Positions 55,085 through 62,788 of a stretch of DNA of 64,000 nt are shown here, piece after piece; the stretch's first letter is position 1, and every line of letters begins with the position of its first letter. The DNA lies in assembly GCF_002215215.1 (NCBI RefSeq), contig NZ_CP018632.1, positions 4,522,501 to 4,586,500 on the forward strand. The letters run 5' to 3'. The notes beneath the pieces are model-generated. The model made no database searches. It saw only the letters and a list, made by a program, of their open reading frames with translations, and had not been told where the DNA came from. The position numbers and the translations under genes are program-made. Origin of the DNA: Granulosicoccus antarcticus IMCC3135 (GTDB lineage: Bacteria > Pseudomonadota > Gammaproteobacteria > Granulosicoccales > Granulosicoccaceae).

Positions 55085-55985
55085 CAACAAACGATCCATT
55101 CCTTTATCTGAAGCTGATTGCAAGCTATGGAAAATAGATCCCGTTGAGGTCGCTGTATTAGATCGGGATAGGTTATTACCACGCAGTGGCGCATTGACTG
55201 AGCTACACGAAAAATCGATTCTCATTGTAGGCTGCGGATCTGTGGGGAGTGAGCTTGCAACCGCTATCGCGTGCACCGGTGTTGGTGAAATCCACCTTTC
55301 CGATCCGGATAATTTTTCAAGCGACAATTTGTACAGACATACATTGGGTTTGCGTAGCGTCGGCATGCCAAAATCTGTCTGTGTCGCGCACGATCTTAGC
55401 CTTCATTATCCGTGGATTGTTACGCAGTGGGATCAAGAGACGCTTCAGTTAAAGACAGATGTGGAGAAGCTCAATCAGTACGACCTTATTGTCGTTGCGA
55501 TTGGCACGCCGACCATCGAGCGACAATTTCATGATTTTGTAACAACAAATGATGTGAAGACGCCCGTTCTCTATACCTGGCTAGAAGGTTACGGCATCGG
55601 CGGTCATGCTGTACTCGATATACCCAAGTCTCAAGGGTGTCTTCGATGCGCATACCTCGATCCAGACACCTGTGAGCAAGGACTCGCATCGAACTTGAAT
55701 TTTCTTTCCCCGAACCAGGACATCACGACAACGCTGGCTGGGTGTGGGCATCAATTCATCCCGTACAGCGGTATTTCAGCAAAGACGACTGCAGCCATGG
55801 CGGCAGAAATGGCGATGGGATACCTAAACGGGCTGAATACCAAATCGTCGCGAGTTAGCTGGAGAGGAAGTGAGCAGGCAGCCCTCGATGTAGGTCTTTC
55901 AGTTTCTTATCGATATCATTCCTTCACTCAATCCTTACAGGTTGAGCCACTGAAAAACCGAGAATGTGATGTCTGTGTTGGCTGA
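55080..55985 (+). CDS. cap2: Cap2, E1-like C-terminal part (out of frame with E2 part)
   Basis: From 55080 the +1 frame is open for about 301 codons: linker (VAVLDRDRLLPRSGALTELHEKSI), then the ThiF/E1 nucleotide-binding motif LIVGCGSVGSELA, SDPDNFSSDNLYRHTLG, a zinc pair (GCLRC and ECDVC), and a candidate catalytic Cys in LAGCGHQFIPYS. The only start-like codon, TTG 55194, lies inside the conserved linker, so this is not an independent gene; a one-base lesion near 55079-55084 explains the split. Joined length is about 577 residues, normal for Cap2. Confidence 0.82.
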   Translation, partial: GNNKRSIPLSEADCKLWKIDPVEVAVLDRDRLLPRSGALTELHEKSILIVGCGSVGSELATAIACTGVGEIHLSDPDNFSSDNLYRHTLGLRSVGMPKSVCVAHDLSLHYPWIVTQWDQETLQLKTDVEKLNQYDLIVVAIGTPTIERQFHDFVTTNDVKTPVLYTWLEGYGIGGHAVLDIPKSQGCLRCAYLDPDTCEQGLASNLNFLSPNQDITTTLAGCGHQFIPYSGISAKTTAAMAAEMAMGYLNGLNTKSSRVSWRGSEQAALDVGLSVSYRYHSFTQSLQVEPLKNRECDVCVG

Positions 55986-56472
55986 CTACCCTGTTCACTA
56001 TGCAGGCCTAGGCCGATCGGTCCACATACATCACAAGGTTTGGCTGCTTTGGCGTTCTCAAAGGCAAATCAGGCTTGAAACGCCCGAAACTGCAGGTGTT
56101 CTCATTGGCCTTTCAAGCGAGGATAATAAGACTATCTGGATTCAGGATTCGACAATAGCGACACCCTTTGATGAGCAATCGCGTCACTATTTCAAGCTTA
56201 CCGATAGCATGCATCAGAGCATGGTCAACGACGCCTACGAAAAATCAAACGGTGCTCAAATCTACCTGGGAACGTGGCACACACATCCACAAGATATACC
56301 CAACCCATCTCACGTTGATCTAGATGATTGGAAACACTGTGTACACAGAAATACGGGACGACCATTGGTGTTTGCCATTGTGGGCACTCAGGCAGTGCGC
56401 CTGTACTCCAAATGGGGAAATCACTTCAAATCACTAAAGCTAAAGGAATGTGCAATCGATGAATTGCGGTAA
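55969..56472 (+). CDS. cap3: Cap3, JAMM/JAB deconjugating protease
   Basis: A 167-residue metalloprotease with a complete JAMM motif: Glu40 (PETAGVLIG), then H104-T-H106-P, Ser114 and Asp117 (HTHP-x6-S-x2-D). It cleaves CD-NTase conjugates made by Cap2, setting the signal level. The start overlaps the end of cap2 by 17 bases (GTG 55966 also possible). The gene appears intact. Confidence 0.92.
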   Translation: MSVLADYPVHYAGLGRSVHIHHKVWLLWRSQRQIRLETPETAGVLIGLSSEDNKTIWIQDSTIATPFDEQSRHYFKLTDSMHQSMVNDAYEKSNGAQIYLGTWHTHPQDIPNPSHVDLDDWKHCVHRNTGRPLVFAIVGTQAVRLYSKWGNHFKSLKLKECAIDELR

Positions 56473-57406
56473 CACACTTATTCAAACAACCGAAAAGCCT
56501 TTTTCAACGTTAAAGCAGGCAACTGAGTTTCTTGAGTTGGTGGGAAGTGAATTGGCCTGGACAGGCGCAGGGGTAATTTATGATAAAGAGCCCGGTGCGA
56601 TTCTATTTTTATTGCTGGTCGACGAGGCTATCGTCTGTGTTTTTCGCTGTGCCTTAGCGTTAGACGATACCGTTGCTATTGCAACTTTAATGGTGGGTTC
56701 AACTACTGACGAATTCATCATTGCTTCAACGCCAGGGTTATCGTTTCCACACGACGATGTTCGTAGCCTTGAAAAATTGAACGAGCACTGGGGTATCGCC
56801 CAGTCTGCCGGAGTGTCGATCGCCGAACTACATAATCTATTCGATTCTTTGTTCAAGAGCATTCTGACTAAAGGGCGTGGGGCAAATATAAAAACAGACA
56901 CTCGAAATCAAGTGTTGTTGGATTCACACGGTCGATGTATGTTTGATGGATGCTCAGTTGATTTGACAATAGATCATCTCACTGGTAAAACAGGCAATTA
57001 CAAAACTTTGGCACATAATGTCGCTTCGTCAGAGCAAGGTGCTCGAGGCGTGGTTTATTTATCAAATGAGCTGTCCAATAAGCCTGAGAACATTCTGGTG
57101 TTGTGTGATGTCCATCATCGATTGGTGGATTCTGTGGCTAAAGCCGAATACCCAGCGCATGTAATTACCGATATGCGTTCACGATTTTGTAATCAGGCCA
57201 AAAATCTTCTCGACTCAATGCGCTACGAGCCGATGCCCGCGATATGTGTATGTTGGCCAGTACGAGACGATCAATTTTCCTTGCCTACTGAACAGCAAAT
57301 AGCGGAGTCACTTAAACCCCTAAAAGCACGATGGTCTGGTGAGTTTCTTCCGATAGTAGAAAAGGATGAGACACTGAGATCGATGGATCAGGCAGACCGA
57401 TGGAGA
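56459..57406 (+). pseudogene. Cap5-like HNH-SAVED effector, N-terminal part (split by IS66 element)
   Basis: 316 codons before the insertion: an uncharacterised domain (residues 1-145), then an HNH nuclease: C160-x4-C165, D172-H173 (TIDHL), N211 (ENILVLC), C216-x2-H219-H220. The frame runs 26 codons into the element and stops at 57484. Joining 57406 to 59029 gives ...ADRWRV|LPAAINAAA in frame and about 525 residues. Canonical Cap5 is about 380-400 residues, HNH then SAVED, so the N-terminal domain is extra. ATG 56459 follows AAGGA; GTG 56450 is possible. Without SAVED the nuclease should not be activated. Confidence 0.85.
57399..57406. repeat. Target-site duplication, left copy
   Basis: GATGGAGA, repeated at 59021-59028; the flanking C makes it 9 bp if the element ends at 59019. 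The wider identical string is ACCGATGGAGAGT (57396-57408 and 59018-59030), because the element ends happen to match the target by a few bases. Confidence 0.85.
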
Positions 57407-57492
57407 GTAAGCGTTCACGGCGTTGGAATAGCGTTTTCTGACTATGTAGGCTATTCTGAAGAAAAGGCCCTGCGAGTTTATTAGCCATCATC

Positions 57493-58968
57493 GTGCCCGA
57501 TCCTCATCTATTAAATCCACCCCAAACGCTTGATGAGGCTCGCACTCAGATCGAGCAATTGTGGGGTGTGGTCGGTCAGTTAGAATCGATAGTCTCAGAA
57601 CTTAAAGCGCAAAATGAGGAGCTTGTTGAACAGGTTCGAGAGCTGAACGAACGCATGGGCAAAAGCTCGCGTAACTCCTCCCGTCCACCCTCTTCAGACT
57701 CCACCTCGCAACGAGCCAACCGAAAAAAGAAACCCAAATCTACAAAACGAAAGGGTGCGCAGCCGGGTCATGAAAAGCACGAACGCCCGCTGGTACCCGA
57801 AAGTGATGTCGATCAGATTCAGCGCTATTTTCCGACCGCGGCCTGTGGCTGTGGTGGCTCTATTTTTGTCGATCCCGAGCCACGCTGTCGTCACCAGGTG
57901 TTTGATATCCCGGTGGTGCGTTTTTCAGTGATTGAGCATCAGCTGTTCGGTGGGCAATGCAACGGGTGTGGCAAACATCATTGCGCCCAGACTCCCGATA
58001 GCGTGCCTTCGGGGCAGATGGGCCCCAATCTGGTGGCACTTATCGCTCATCTGTCCGGGCGTTATCATTTGTCGATTCGTAATATTCAGGATTATCTGGT
58101 TGAGCACTGGCAGTTGCATTTCAGTCTCGGTGCCCTCTCTCAGGCTCAGGCAAAAGCGACGAGCGCATTAGGCGACCCGTACCGACAGATTGGCGATTTT
58201 GTTCGCCAACAACCCGTGGCGCATGCCGATGAAACACGGCATTTTCGCGGCAATGAGTGCCGTTGGCTGTGGTCGTTAGTGTGTGTGCAAGCTTGCTATT
58301 TCCTGACACAGGCCTCGCGCGGCAAAGAGGCTGCCGATAGGCTGTTAGGCGAATTCACAGGGTATTTGGTCACTGATGACTACGTGGGTTATAACCGTGT
58401 ACCGGAAAGTCGTCGTCAACTGTGTTGGCCGCACCTGATTCGAAAATTCATCGATATTGCTGGACGGGTAAGCAATGGCGGCAAGATCGGACGCCGACTT
58501 TTATTACTTGCCCACGCGGTTATCCGCACCCGACATCGATGGCAAGATCAACTCATCGACGAGGCCGTTTATTACCGGCGAATGCAGCGACTACGCCGCA
58601 GCTTTCACCAGACGCTGGAGCGAGGTGCCCGGCTACGAATCGATGGGCGAACCAAACGTCAATGCCAACATCTTCTCAAGCGAGAATCTATGTGTTGGAC
58701 CTTTCTCAAAGATCACAGGATCCCGCTAGACAACAATAGCGCTGAGCGTGCGCTTCGGCCCTATGTGATCTGGCGCAAGTTGAGCTTTGCCACCCAATCT
58801 TATCAAGGCGATCAGTTTCGTCCCTTGATACTGAGCATCGTGGGCACTGCACAACGGATAGGGATCTCAAGCTATCAGTTTATCCGCATCGCGTGTCACC
58901 AGTCGATGATTGAGGGCGAGGTGAAAGTGCGCTTTCCGTTTGATACGCCTCGGTTAGCGACTAGCTGA
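57493..58968 (+). CDS. IS66-family transposase (TnpC type)
   Basis: A 491-residue DDE transposase. N-terminal coiled coil (residues 12-55, EQLWGVVGQLESIVSELKAQNEEL), an S/P-rich SSRNSSRPPSSDS segment, a zinc-binding region (CGCGG...CNGCGKH), then the core: Asp in HADETRHF, Asp in VTDDYVGYNR and Glu in LDNNSAERALRPYVIWRK. The start is GTG 57493. The frame is uninterrupted, so the element may still be mobile. Confidence 0.93.
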   Translation: MPDPHLLNPPQTLDEARTQIEQLWGVVGQLESIVSELKAQNEELVEQVRELNERMGKSSRNSSRPPSSDSTSQRANRKKKPKSTKRKGAQPGHEKHERPLVPESDVDQIQRYFPTAACGCGGSIFVDPEPRCRHQVFDIPVVRFSVIEHQLFGGQCNGCGKHHCAQTPDSVPSGQMGPNLVALIAHLSGRYHLSIRNIQDYLVEHWQLHFSLGALSQAQAKATSALGDPYRQIGDFVRQQPVAHADETRHFRGNECRWLWSLVCVQACYFLTQASRGKEAADRLLGEFTGYLVTDDYVGYNRVPESRRQLCWPHLIRKFIDIAGRVSNGGKIGRRLLLLAHAVIRTRHRWQDQLIDEAVYYRRMQRLRRSFHQTLERGARLRIDGRTKRQCQHLLKRESMCWTFLKDHRIPLDNNSAERALRPYVIWRKLSFATQSYQGDQFRPLILSIVGTAQRIGISSYQFIRIACHQSMIEGEVKVRFPFDTPRLATS

Positions 58969-58991
58969 AAGAATCAGCTGCGGTTCCTACA

Positions 58992-59005
58992 CCCCGCATG
59001 CGGGG
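58992..59005 (+). terminator. Perfect 14-bp palindrome after the transposase gene
   Basis: CCCCGCATGCGGGG, 23 bases after the transposase stop and directly inside the right inverted repeat. It may end the transposase message or hinder read-in from outside. There is no T-run. Confidence 0.5.
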
Positions 59006-59020
59006 CCGTGAACGGTTACC

Positions 59021-59028
59021 GATGGAGA
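59021..59028. repeat. Target-site duplication, right copy
   Basis: GATGGAGA, the partner of 57399-57406. Removing the element with one copy restores the reading frame of the effector. Confidence 0.85.
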
Positions 59029-59658
59029 GTGCTTCCTGCAGCGATAAATGCCGCGGCCACAAGAGTTGAGGTAGTCGCATCAGGTAAAAACTACCGCGCT
59101 GCACTATTCGCAACCGGCACCATGCCTGCGCTTATCGCACTTGGTGCGAAAATAGGAAACAAGTCCTCTATTTTCCCAATGCTGAAGCATCGTGAAGGTG
59201 GAAAATGGTTTTGGCCTGCAAATGATCCGACAGACGATTGTTCAAACATCACTGGACTGGGCGAGCTGTCTGCAAACGAACCGGAGGTCACCATCCAGTT
59301 AGCATTGACCGCTCTACCAGAGGGCATGGAGAAAGCTGCCAGTGATCTGGGTCATAAGATCCTGATGATCAGGCCCGAAGGTGATCTTACTAATGGTGTG
59401 CTGGGGCATCCGGAAGATGCTTTGTCGTTCAGACAACGTATTCAAGAGTTGCTCCATCTGCTCAAAGATAAGCACAACGTCAGTAAAGTCCATCTTATGC
59501 CTTGTGCATCGAATGCCGCCTGTGTCTGCTTTGGTCAGGCAATAGACAACTACCATCCAGATATTTTGCTCTACGACTTCATCGATGAGGCAAAAACCAT
59601 GGAACCTCGTATCCTGATTTCTACTACCGGGAATAGATGTGAAATCCACACTGCTTAA
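59029..59658 (+). pseudogene. Cap5-like effector, SAVED-domain C-terminal part
   Basis: 209 codons after the insertion: LPAAINAAATRVEVVASGKNYRA, then EGGKWFWPANDP and ending ILISTTGNRCEIHTA. The helical LSFRQRIQELLHLLKD and HLMPCASNAACVCFGQAIDNYHPDILLYDF blocks are the second Rossmann-like half of SAVED (P-A-ACV-FG...P...YDF), the ligand sensor for cyclic oligonucleotides. An in-frame ATG at 59008 inside the element could start a short SAVED-only protein, but it lacks the nuclease. Together with 56459-57406 it forms one ancestral gene. Confidence 0.82.
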
Positions 59659-60278
59659 GGCGATGAATCTTGACACCGCAGGAGTTTCGCCGTGTGGTCA
59701 CACGTAGTTGTATATTAAGTATACATACTGGCTTTTTCTAGTAAAAGGTGAGGGTATATGACTCAAGGACAAACAAACGGACCCGCCGCATAAAGTCGAC
59801 GAGCCTGTTGCTTCCCGGATACAAGTTTCCTAAACCATTTCCAATGGCCGCTACCAAGCACTAAGCAGACCTACGCTATCGCAACGCTCGTATGTCGGGT
59901 GTTGGCCAGAACCGGCTGGACAGTAATCCCCCAATCCGCGTTGGGTAGCGTTCCAACTCAGAAGTATTGATCCGTGCGAAAATAACTAACTTCATTTACA
60001 CCCCACAACTGGAACGGTGCGGTTTTCCTGAACTGTGAAAATTCAAAATTTTCAGGAAATAAACCTCCTATGCGTGCACCTGTAACTACCTCACTTTTCT
60101 CTATGCGATAGAGCTAGCGCCTCGGTACGTCTTCGATCGTAATGTTCTCAGCACCGTCTGGCAAACAAATGTCCTCGGATTTCTGCGGAAAGAGAATCCT
60201 TGCTGACGAAAGTTGGCCTTCGTCGTTTGGGTATTGCAACTAGCGCGTTGAACGCTGGCTGCCCGATCGCCTCTTGCT
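59659..60278. other. Non-coding stretch after the CBASS operon
   Basis: 620 bases without a recognisable gene. It holds GTATA-TTAAG-TATAC near 59712, and two mutually exclusive hairpins: TTTCCTGAA/TTCAGGAAA (60024-60059) and TGAAAATT-CAA-AATTTTCA (60036-60054). It may be the worn right edge of the acquired segment. No integrase, tRNA or repeat matching 52659-53219 was noticed. Confidence 0.4.
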
Positions 60279-60932
60279 TTAATCCGGCAGTCGGTCCAAG
60301 TCGAATTCCAACACTACCTGTTTCTCCAGGAATTCCTGCTTGATAGCGACAAGCTGAACTTCATCAACTCGAAACCCACAAGGTGTTTTGACTTGCTCTT
60401 GACACAACATCTCCCATTCCCGCCAACTAGTACAATTAGTCTCTATACCTCTGGGCTCAGAGATTGACGTCAAGTACTCGCCCTCAACCGAATAGCTCGC
60501 TGTTTCGAACCTGGGGTATTGTTGGTTTAAAGACGCTTTTAAAACGCCAACGGCTAACTTGCCAAGCTTGTCTGTCACCGGCAACAGGATGACGTTCTCA
60601 TATTTCGTCCAGGCTCTTCCGTCAGCCATTTGAGCCACTCCTTCGCCGAACATGGAAACACTGAATTCTTCACCAATGGCGACAAAATCCATTCGCCCAG
60701 CCAGCTGAAATCTCCCATCGGTGCCTATGAGCCATTGGCTGTCACTGGACACTCTCATATCGTGCCCATTCTGTCGGCTCGAATGCGTTGCCCCACAAAC
60801 CCAATTACCAGCGAGCGACTCTGGAACCCTGATCTCTTGTCCCTCCTTCACCAGCGACACTGGTGAAGGGGCACTGCAAGCTGTTAGCGCTACAAGGAAA
60901 AATGCCGAAGCTGGAATATGTCCATTGCGCAT
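60279..60932 (-). CDS. Hypothetical lipoprotein
   Basis: A 217-residue protein with a lipoprotein signal: hydrophobic run ASAFFLVALTAC with the lipobox LTAC (Cys19), so it is probably anchored in a membrane. The mature part is beta-rich with SLAGNWVCGATHSSRQNGHDM and a pair of later cysteines; no family was recognised. Its codon use and AT content resemble the acquired segment. It ends 50 or so bases after a gene-free region and lies 27 bases from the acyl-CoA synthetase stop. Confidence 0.7.
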   Translation of the reverse strand: MRNGHIPASAFFLVALTACSAPSPVSLVKEGQEIRVPESLAGNWVCGATHSSRQNGHDMRVSSDSQWLIGTDGRFQLAGRMDFVAIGEEFSVSMFGEGVAQMADGRAWTKYENVILLPVTDKLGKLAVGVLKASLNQQYPRFETASYSVEGEYLTSISEPRGIETNCTSWREWEMLCQEQVKTPCGFRVDEVQLVAIKQEFLEKQVVLEFDLDRLPD

Positions 60933-60959
60933 TGAATGACTCTTCTCAGGGTGTGGATC

Positions 60960-62705
60960 TCAAGCCGTTTTCGCCTCAACCAGCTCCAGCTTTTCTACCA
61001 TGCGTTTTCGCATGATGAATTTCTGCGCCTTACCGGTCACGGTCATGGGGATCTCCTCAACAACCTGCACATAGCTGGGAATCTTGTAATGGGCGATCTT
61101 GCCCTTGCAAAAATCCGTCACTGATTCTTTGGTTATGGATTGCCCATCGGCATCATTCCGGCAGACTATCCAGGCACACACCGCCTCGATATATTTTTCA
61201 TCCGGCACACCAAAAACCTGTACCTGGGTGACACCGGGCATGGTGTACAGATATTCTTCTATTTCACGCGGATAAACATTTTCACCACCACGTACGATCA
61301 TGTCTTTGACTCGTCCGGTTATATTGCAAAAACCTTCTGCATCGAGCGTGGCCAGGTCACCGGTGTGCATCCAGCCTTGCGAATCGATACTGCCTTGCGT
61401 CTGCTCAGCATCTTCCCAATAGCCTTGCATGACCGAATATCCCCGAGTACAGAGCTCTCCCTGAGTGCCTACAGGCACGACATTCTGGTCCTCATCAATA
61501 ATCTTCACACTCACATGCGGATGCACCTGTCCTACCGAGGAGACACGTTTTTCCAGTGAGTCGTTGACACTGCTCTGAAACGATACCGGACTGGTTTCTG
61601 TCATGCCGTAGGCAATCGTGACCTGATCCATATTCAGTGTGGACTGGACGCGCTTCATGACTTCAACAGGACACGGCGAGCCTGCCATGATGCCGGTACG
61701 CAGGTGCTTGAATTCGAAGTCCTTCAATTCAGGGTGGTCCAGCATGGCAACAAACATGGTAGGTACACCGTACATCGCAGTGCACTGCTCATTGCTGAGT
61801 ACGCGCAAGGTGGCAAGTGGCTCAAAGCCTTCTGTCGGTACGACCATCGTTGCCCCCTTGCTGACACAACCCAGCGTACCCATGACCATGCCAAAACAAT
61901 GGTAGAACGGTACCGGTATGCACAGACGATCGTTTTCAGTCAGGCCAATGGCTCGGGTGACAAAATGCGCGTTGTTGACGATATTGCGATGCGTCAGGGT
62001 GGCCCCTTTGGGCATGCCCGTGGTACCGCTGGTAAACTGGATATTGATGGCATCATCGATATCAATACTTGCTGTCAATCGATCAAGTTGCTGCAACTGC
62101 GCCTCTGTCGCCTTACCAGTACCACCTGCTATGTCATCAAAGGCGTATATGCCGGCTGCCGCATCCCCCACCTTGATCACGATCTGCAAGGCGGGCAGAC
62201 GGGCTGATACCAGTTCGCCCGCCTGACAGCTATCAAGCTCGGGCGCCAGCTCGCGCAGCATGTCAACATAGTTTGATGATTTGAACTGTTCAGCCGTAAT
62301 CAGCGCCTTGCAACTGACCTTGTTGAGAGAATATTCAAGCTCACTGGTCCGGTAGGCCGGATTGATGTTCACCAGTATCAAGCCAATACGCGCCGAGGCG
62401 AATTGGGCCAATAACCATTCCACCCGGTTGGGTGACCATATGCCGACTCGATCACCCGCCTGCAAACCCAGATTCAGCAAGCCGATAGCCAGAGCATCGA
62501 CTCGATCGGAAAACTCCTTATAGCTCCAGCGTATCCCCTGAGCAACGAACACGGCTGCGTCCCGATTGCCATGTAAGGCAACTGTCTGTTGCAGCAATGC
62601 CGGAATACTCAGCGTCAACAATGGCTCTGACACAGGCCCTGTTACTTGCGAAAGCCCTTCCGAAGGAATACGTCCGTCCTTACTCTCGTGCTCGTCGTTG
62701 CTCAT
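60960..62705 (-). CDS. AMP-forming acyl-CoA synthetase (fatty-acyl-CoA synthase-like)
   Basis: A 581-residue adenylate-forming enzyme. P-loop-like motif IQFTSGTTGMPKGATLTHRNIVNN, adenine site AYGMTETSPVSFQ, then GWMHTGDLATLDAEGFCNITGRVKDMIVRGGENVYPREIEEYL, and the catalytic lysine in MTVTGKAQKFIMRKRM. It activates a carboxylic acid to its CoA ester. ATG 62705 has GGGAGA upstream; an in-frame ATG at 62765 overlaps the probable promoter of divergent qhpG. It may activate the acid derived from the aldehyde made by the amine dehydrogenase, but that is inference. Confidence 0.9.
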   Translation of the reverse strand: MSNDEHESKDGRIPSEGLSQVTGPVSEPLLTLSIPALLQQTVALHGNRDAAVFVAQGIRWSYKEFSDRVDALAIGLLNLGLQAGDRVGIWSPNRVEWLLAQFASARIGLILVNINPAYRTSELEYSLNKVSCKALITAEQFKSSNYVDMLRELAPELDSCQAGELVSARLPALQIVIKVGDAAAGIYAFDDIAGGTGKATEAQLQQLDRLTASIDIDDAINIQFTSGTTGMPKGATLTHRNIVNNAHFVTRAIGLTENDRLCIPVPFYHCFGMVMGTLGCVSKGATMVVPTEGFEPLATLRVLSNEQCTAMYGVPTMFVAMLDHPELKDFEFKHLRTGIMAGSPCPVEVMKRVQSTLNMDQVTIAYGMTETSPVSFQSSVNDSLEKRVSSVGQVHPHVSVKIIDEDQNVVPVGTQGELCTRGYSVMQGYWEDAEQTQGSIDSQGWMHTGDLATLDAEGFCNITGRVKDMIVRGGENVYPREIEEYLYTMPGVTQVQVFGVPDEKYIEAVCAWIVCRNDADGQSITKESVTDFCKGKIAHYKIPSYVQVVEEIPMTVTGKAQKFIMRKRMVEKLELVEAKTA

Positions 62706-62788
62706 CAATGATTTCTCCCGCGTATCAGTCGCGTTGCGACCCATGCTGTACTCTATTAACAACATCGGTGCAAGTCAAAGGTTCAGAC

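Larger units (their letters stand above)
57407..59020 (+). mobile_element. IS66-family insertion sequence (single-gene, ISBst12-like)
   Basis: About 1,613 bp. Left inverted repeat GTAAGCGTTCACGGCG (57407-57422); right end at 59004-59019 reads, on the other strand, GTAACCGTTCACGGCC, 14 of 16 identical. The GTAAGCG terminus is typical of IS66. It carries only the tnpC-type transposase, without tnpA or tnpB, as in the ISBst12 subgroup. It duplicates 8-9 bases and interrupts the CBASS effector gene. Confidence 0.88.

Noticed and set aside
55077-55091. Programmed +1 frameshift in cap2
   Set aside because: AGG-TAA-C looks superficially like recoding sites, but re-pairing of the arginine tRNA on GGT would be poor and no stimulatory element is evident; a simple indel is more economical.
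55194-55985. Separate E1-only gene starting at TTG 55194
   Set aside because: The TTG is inside the conserved linker and homologous sequence extends upstream to 55080.
56450-57484. Complete 344-residue HNH protein
   Set aside because: The last 26 codons are the left end of the IS66 element; the true gene continues at 59029.
58992-59005. CRISPR-like or attachment repeat
   Set aside because: Single palindrome inside the IS; no array anywhere in the window.
59008-59658. Independent 216-residue protein starting at 59008
   Set aside because: Its first seven codons lie in the IS end; the rest is the SAVED half of the split effector.
52659-62788. Integrase- or tRNA-bounded genomic island
   Set aside because: No integrase gene, tRNA or matching border repeats seen; acquisition is inferred from content and composition only.
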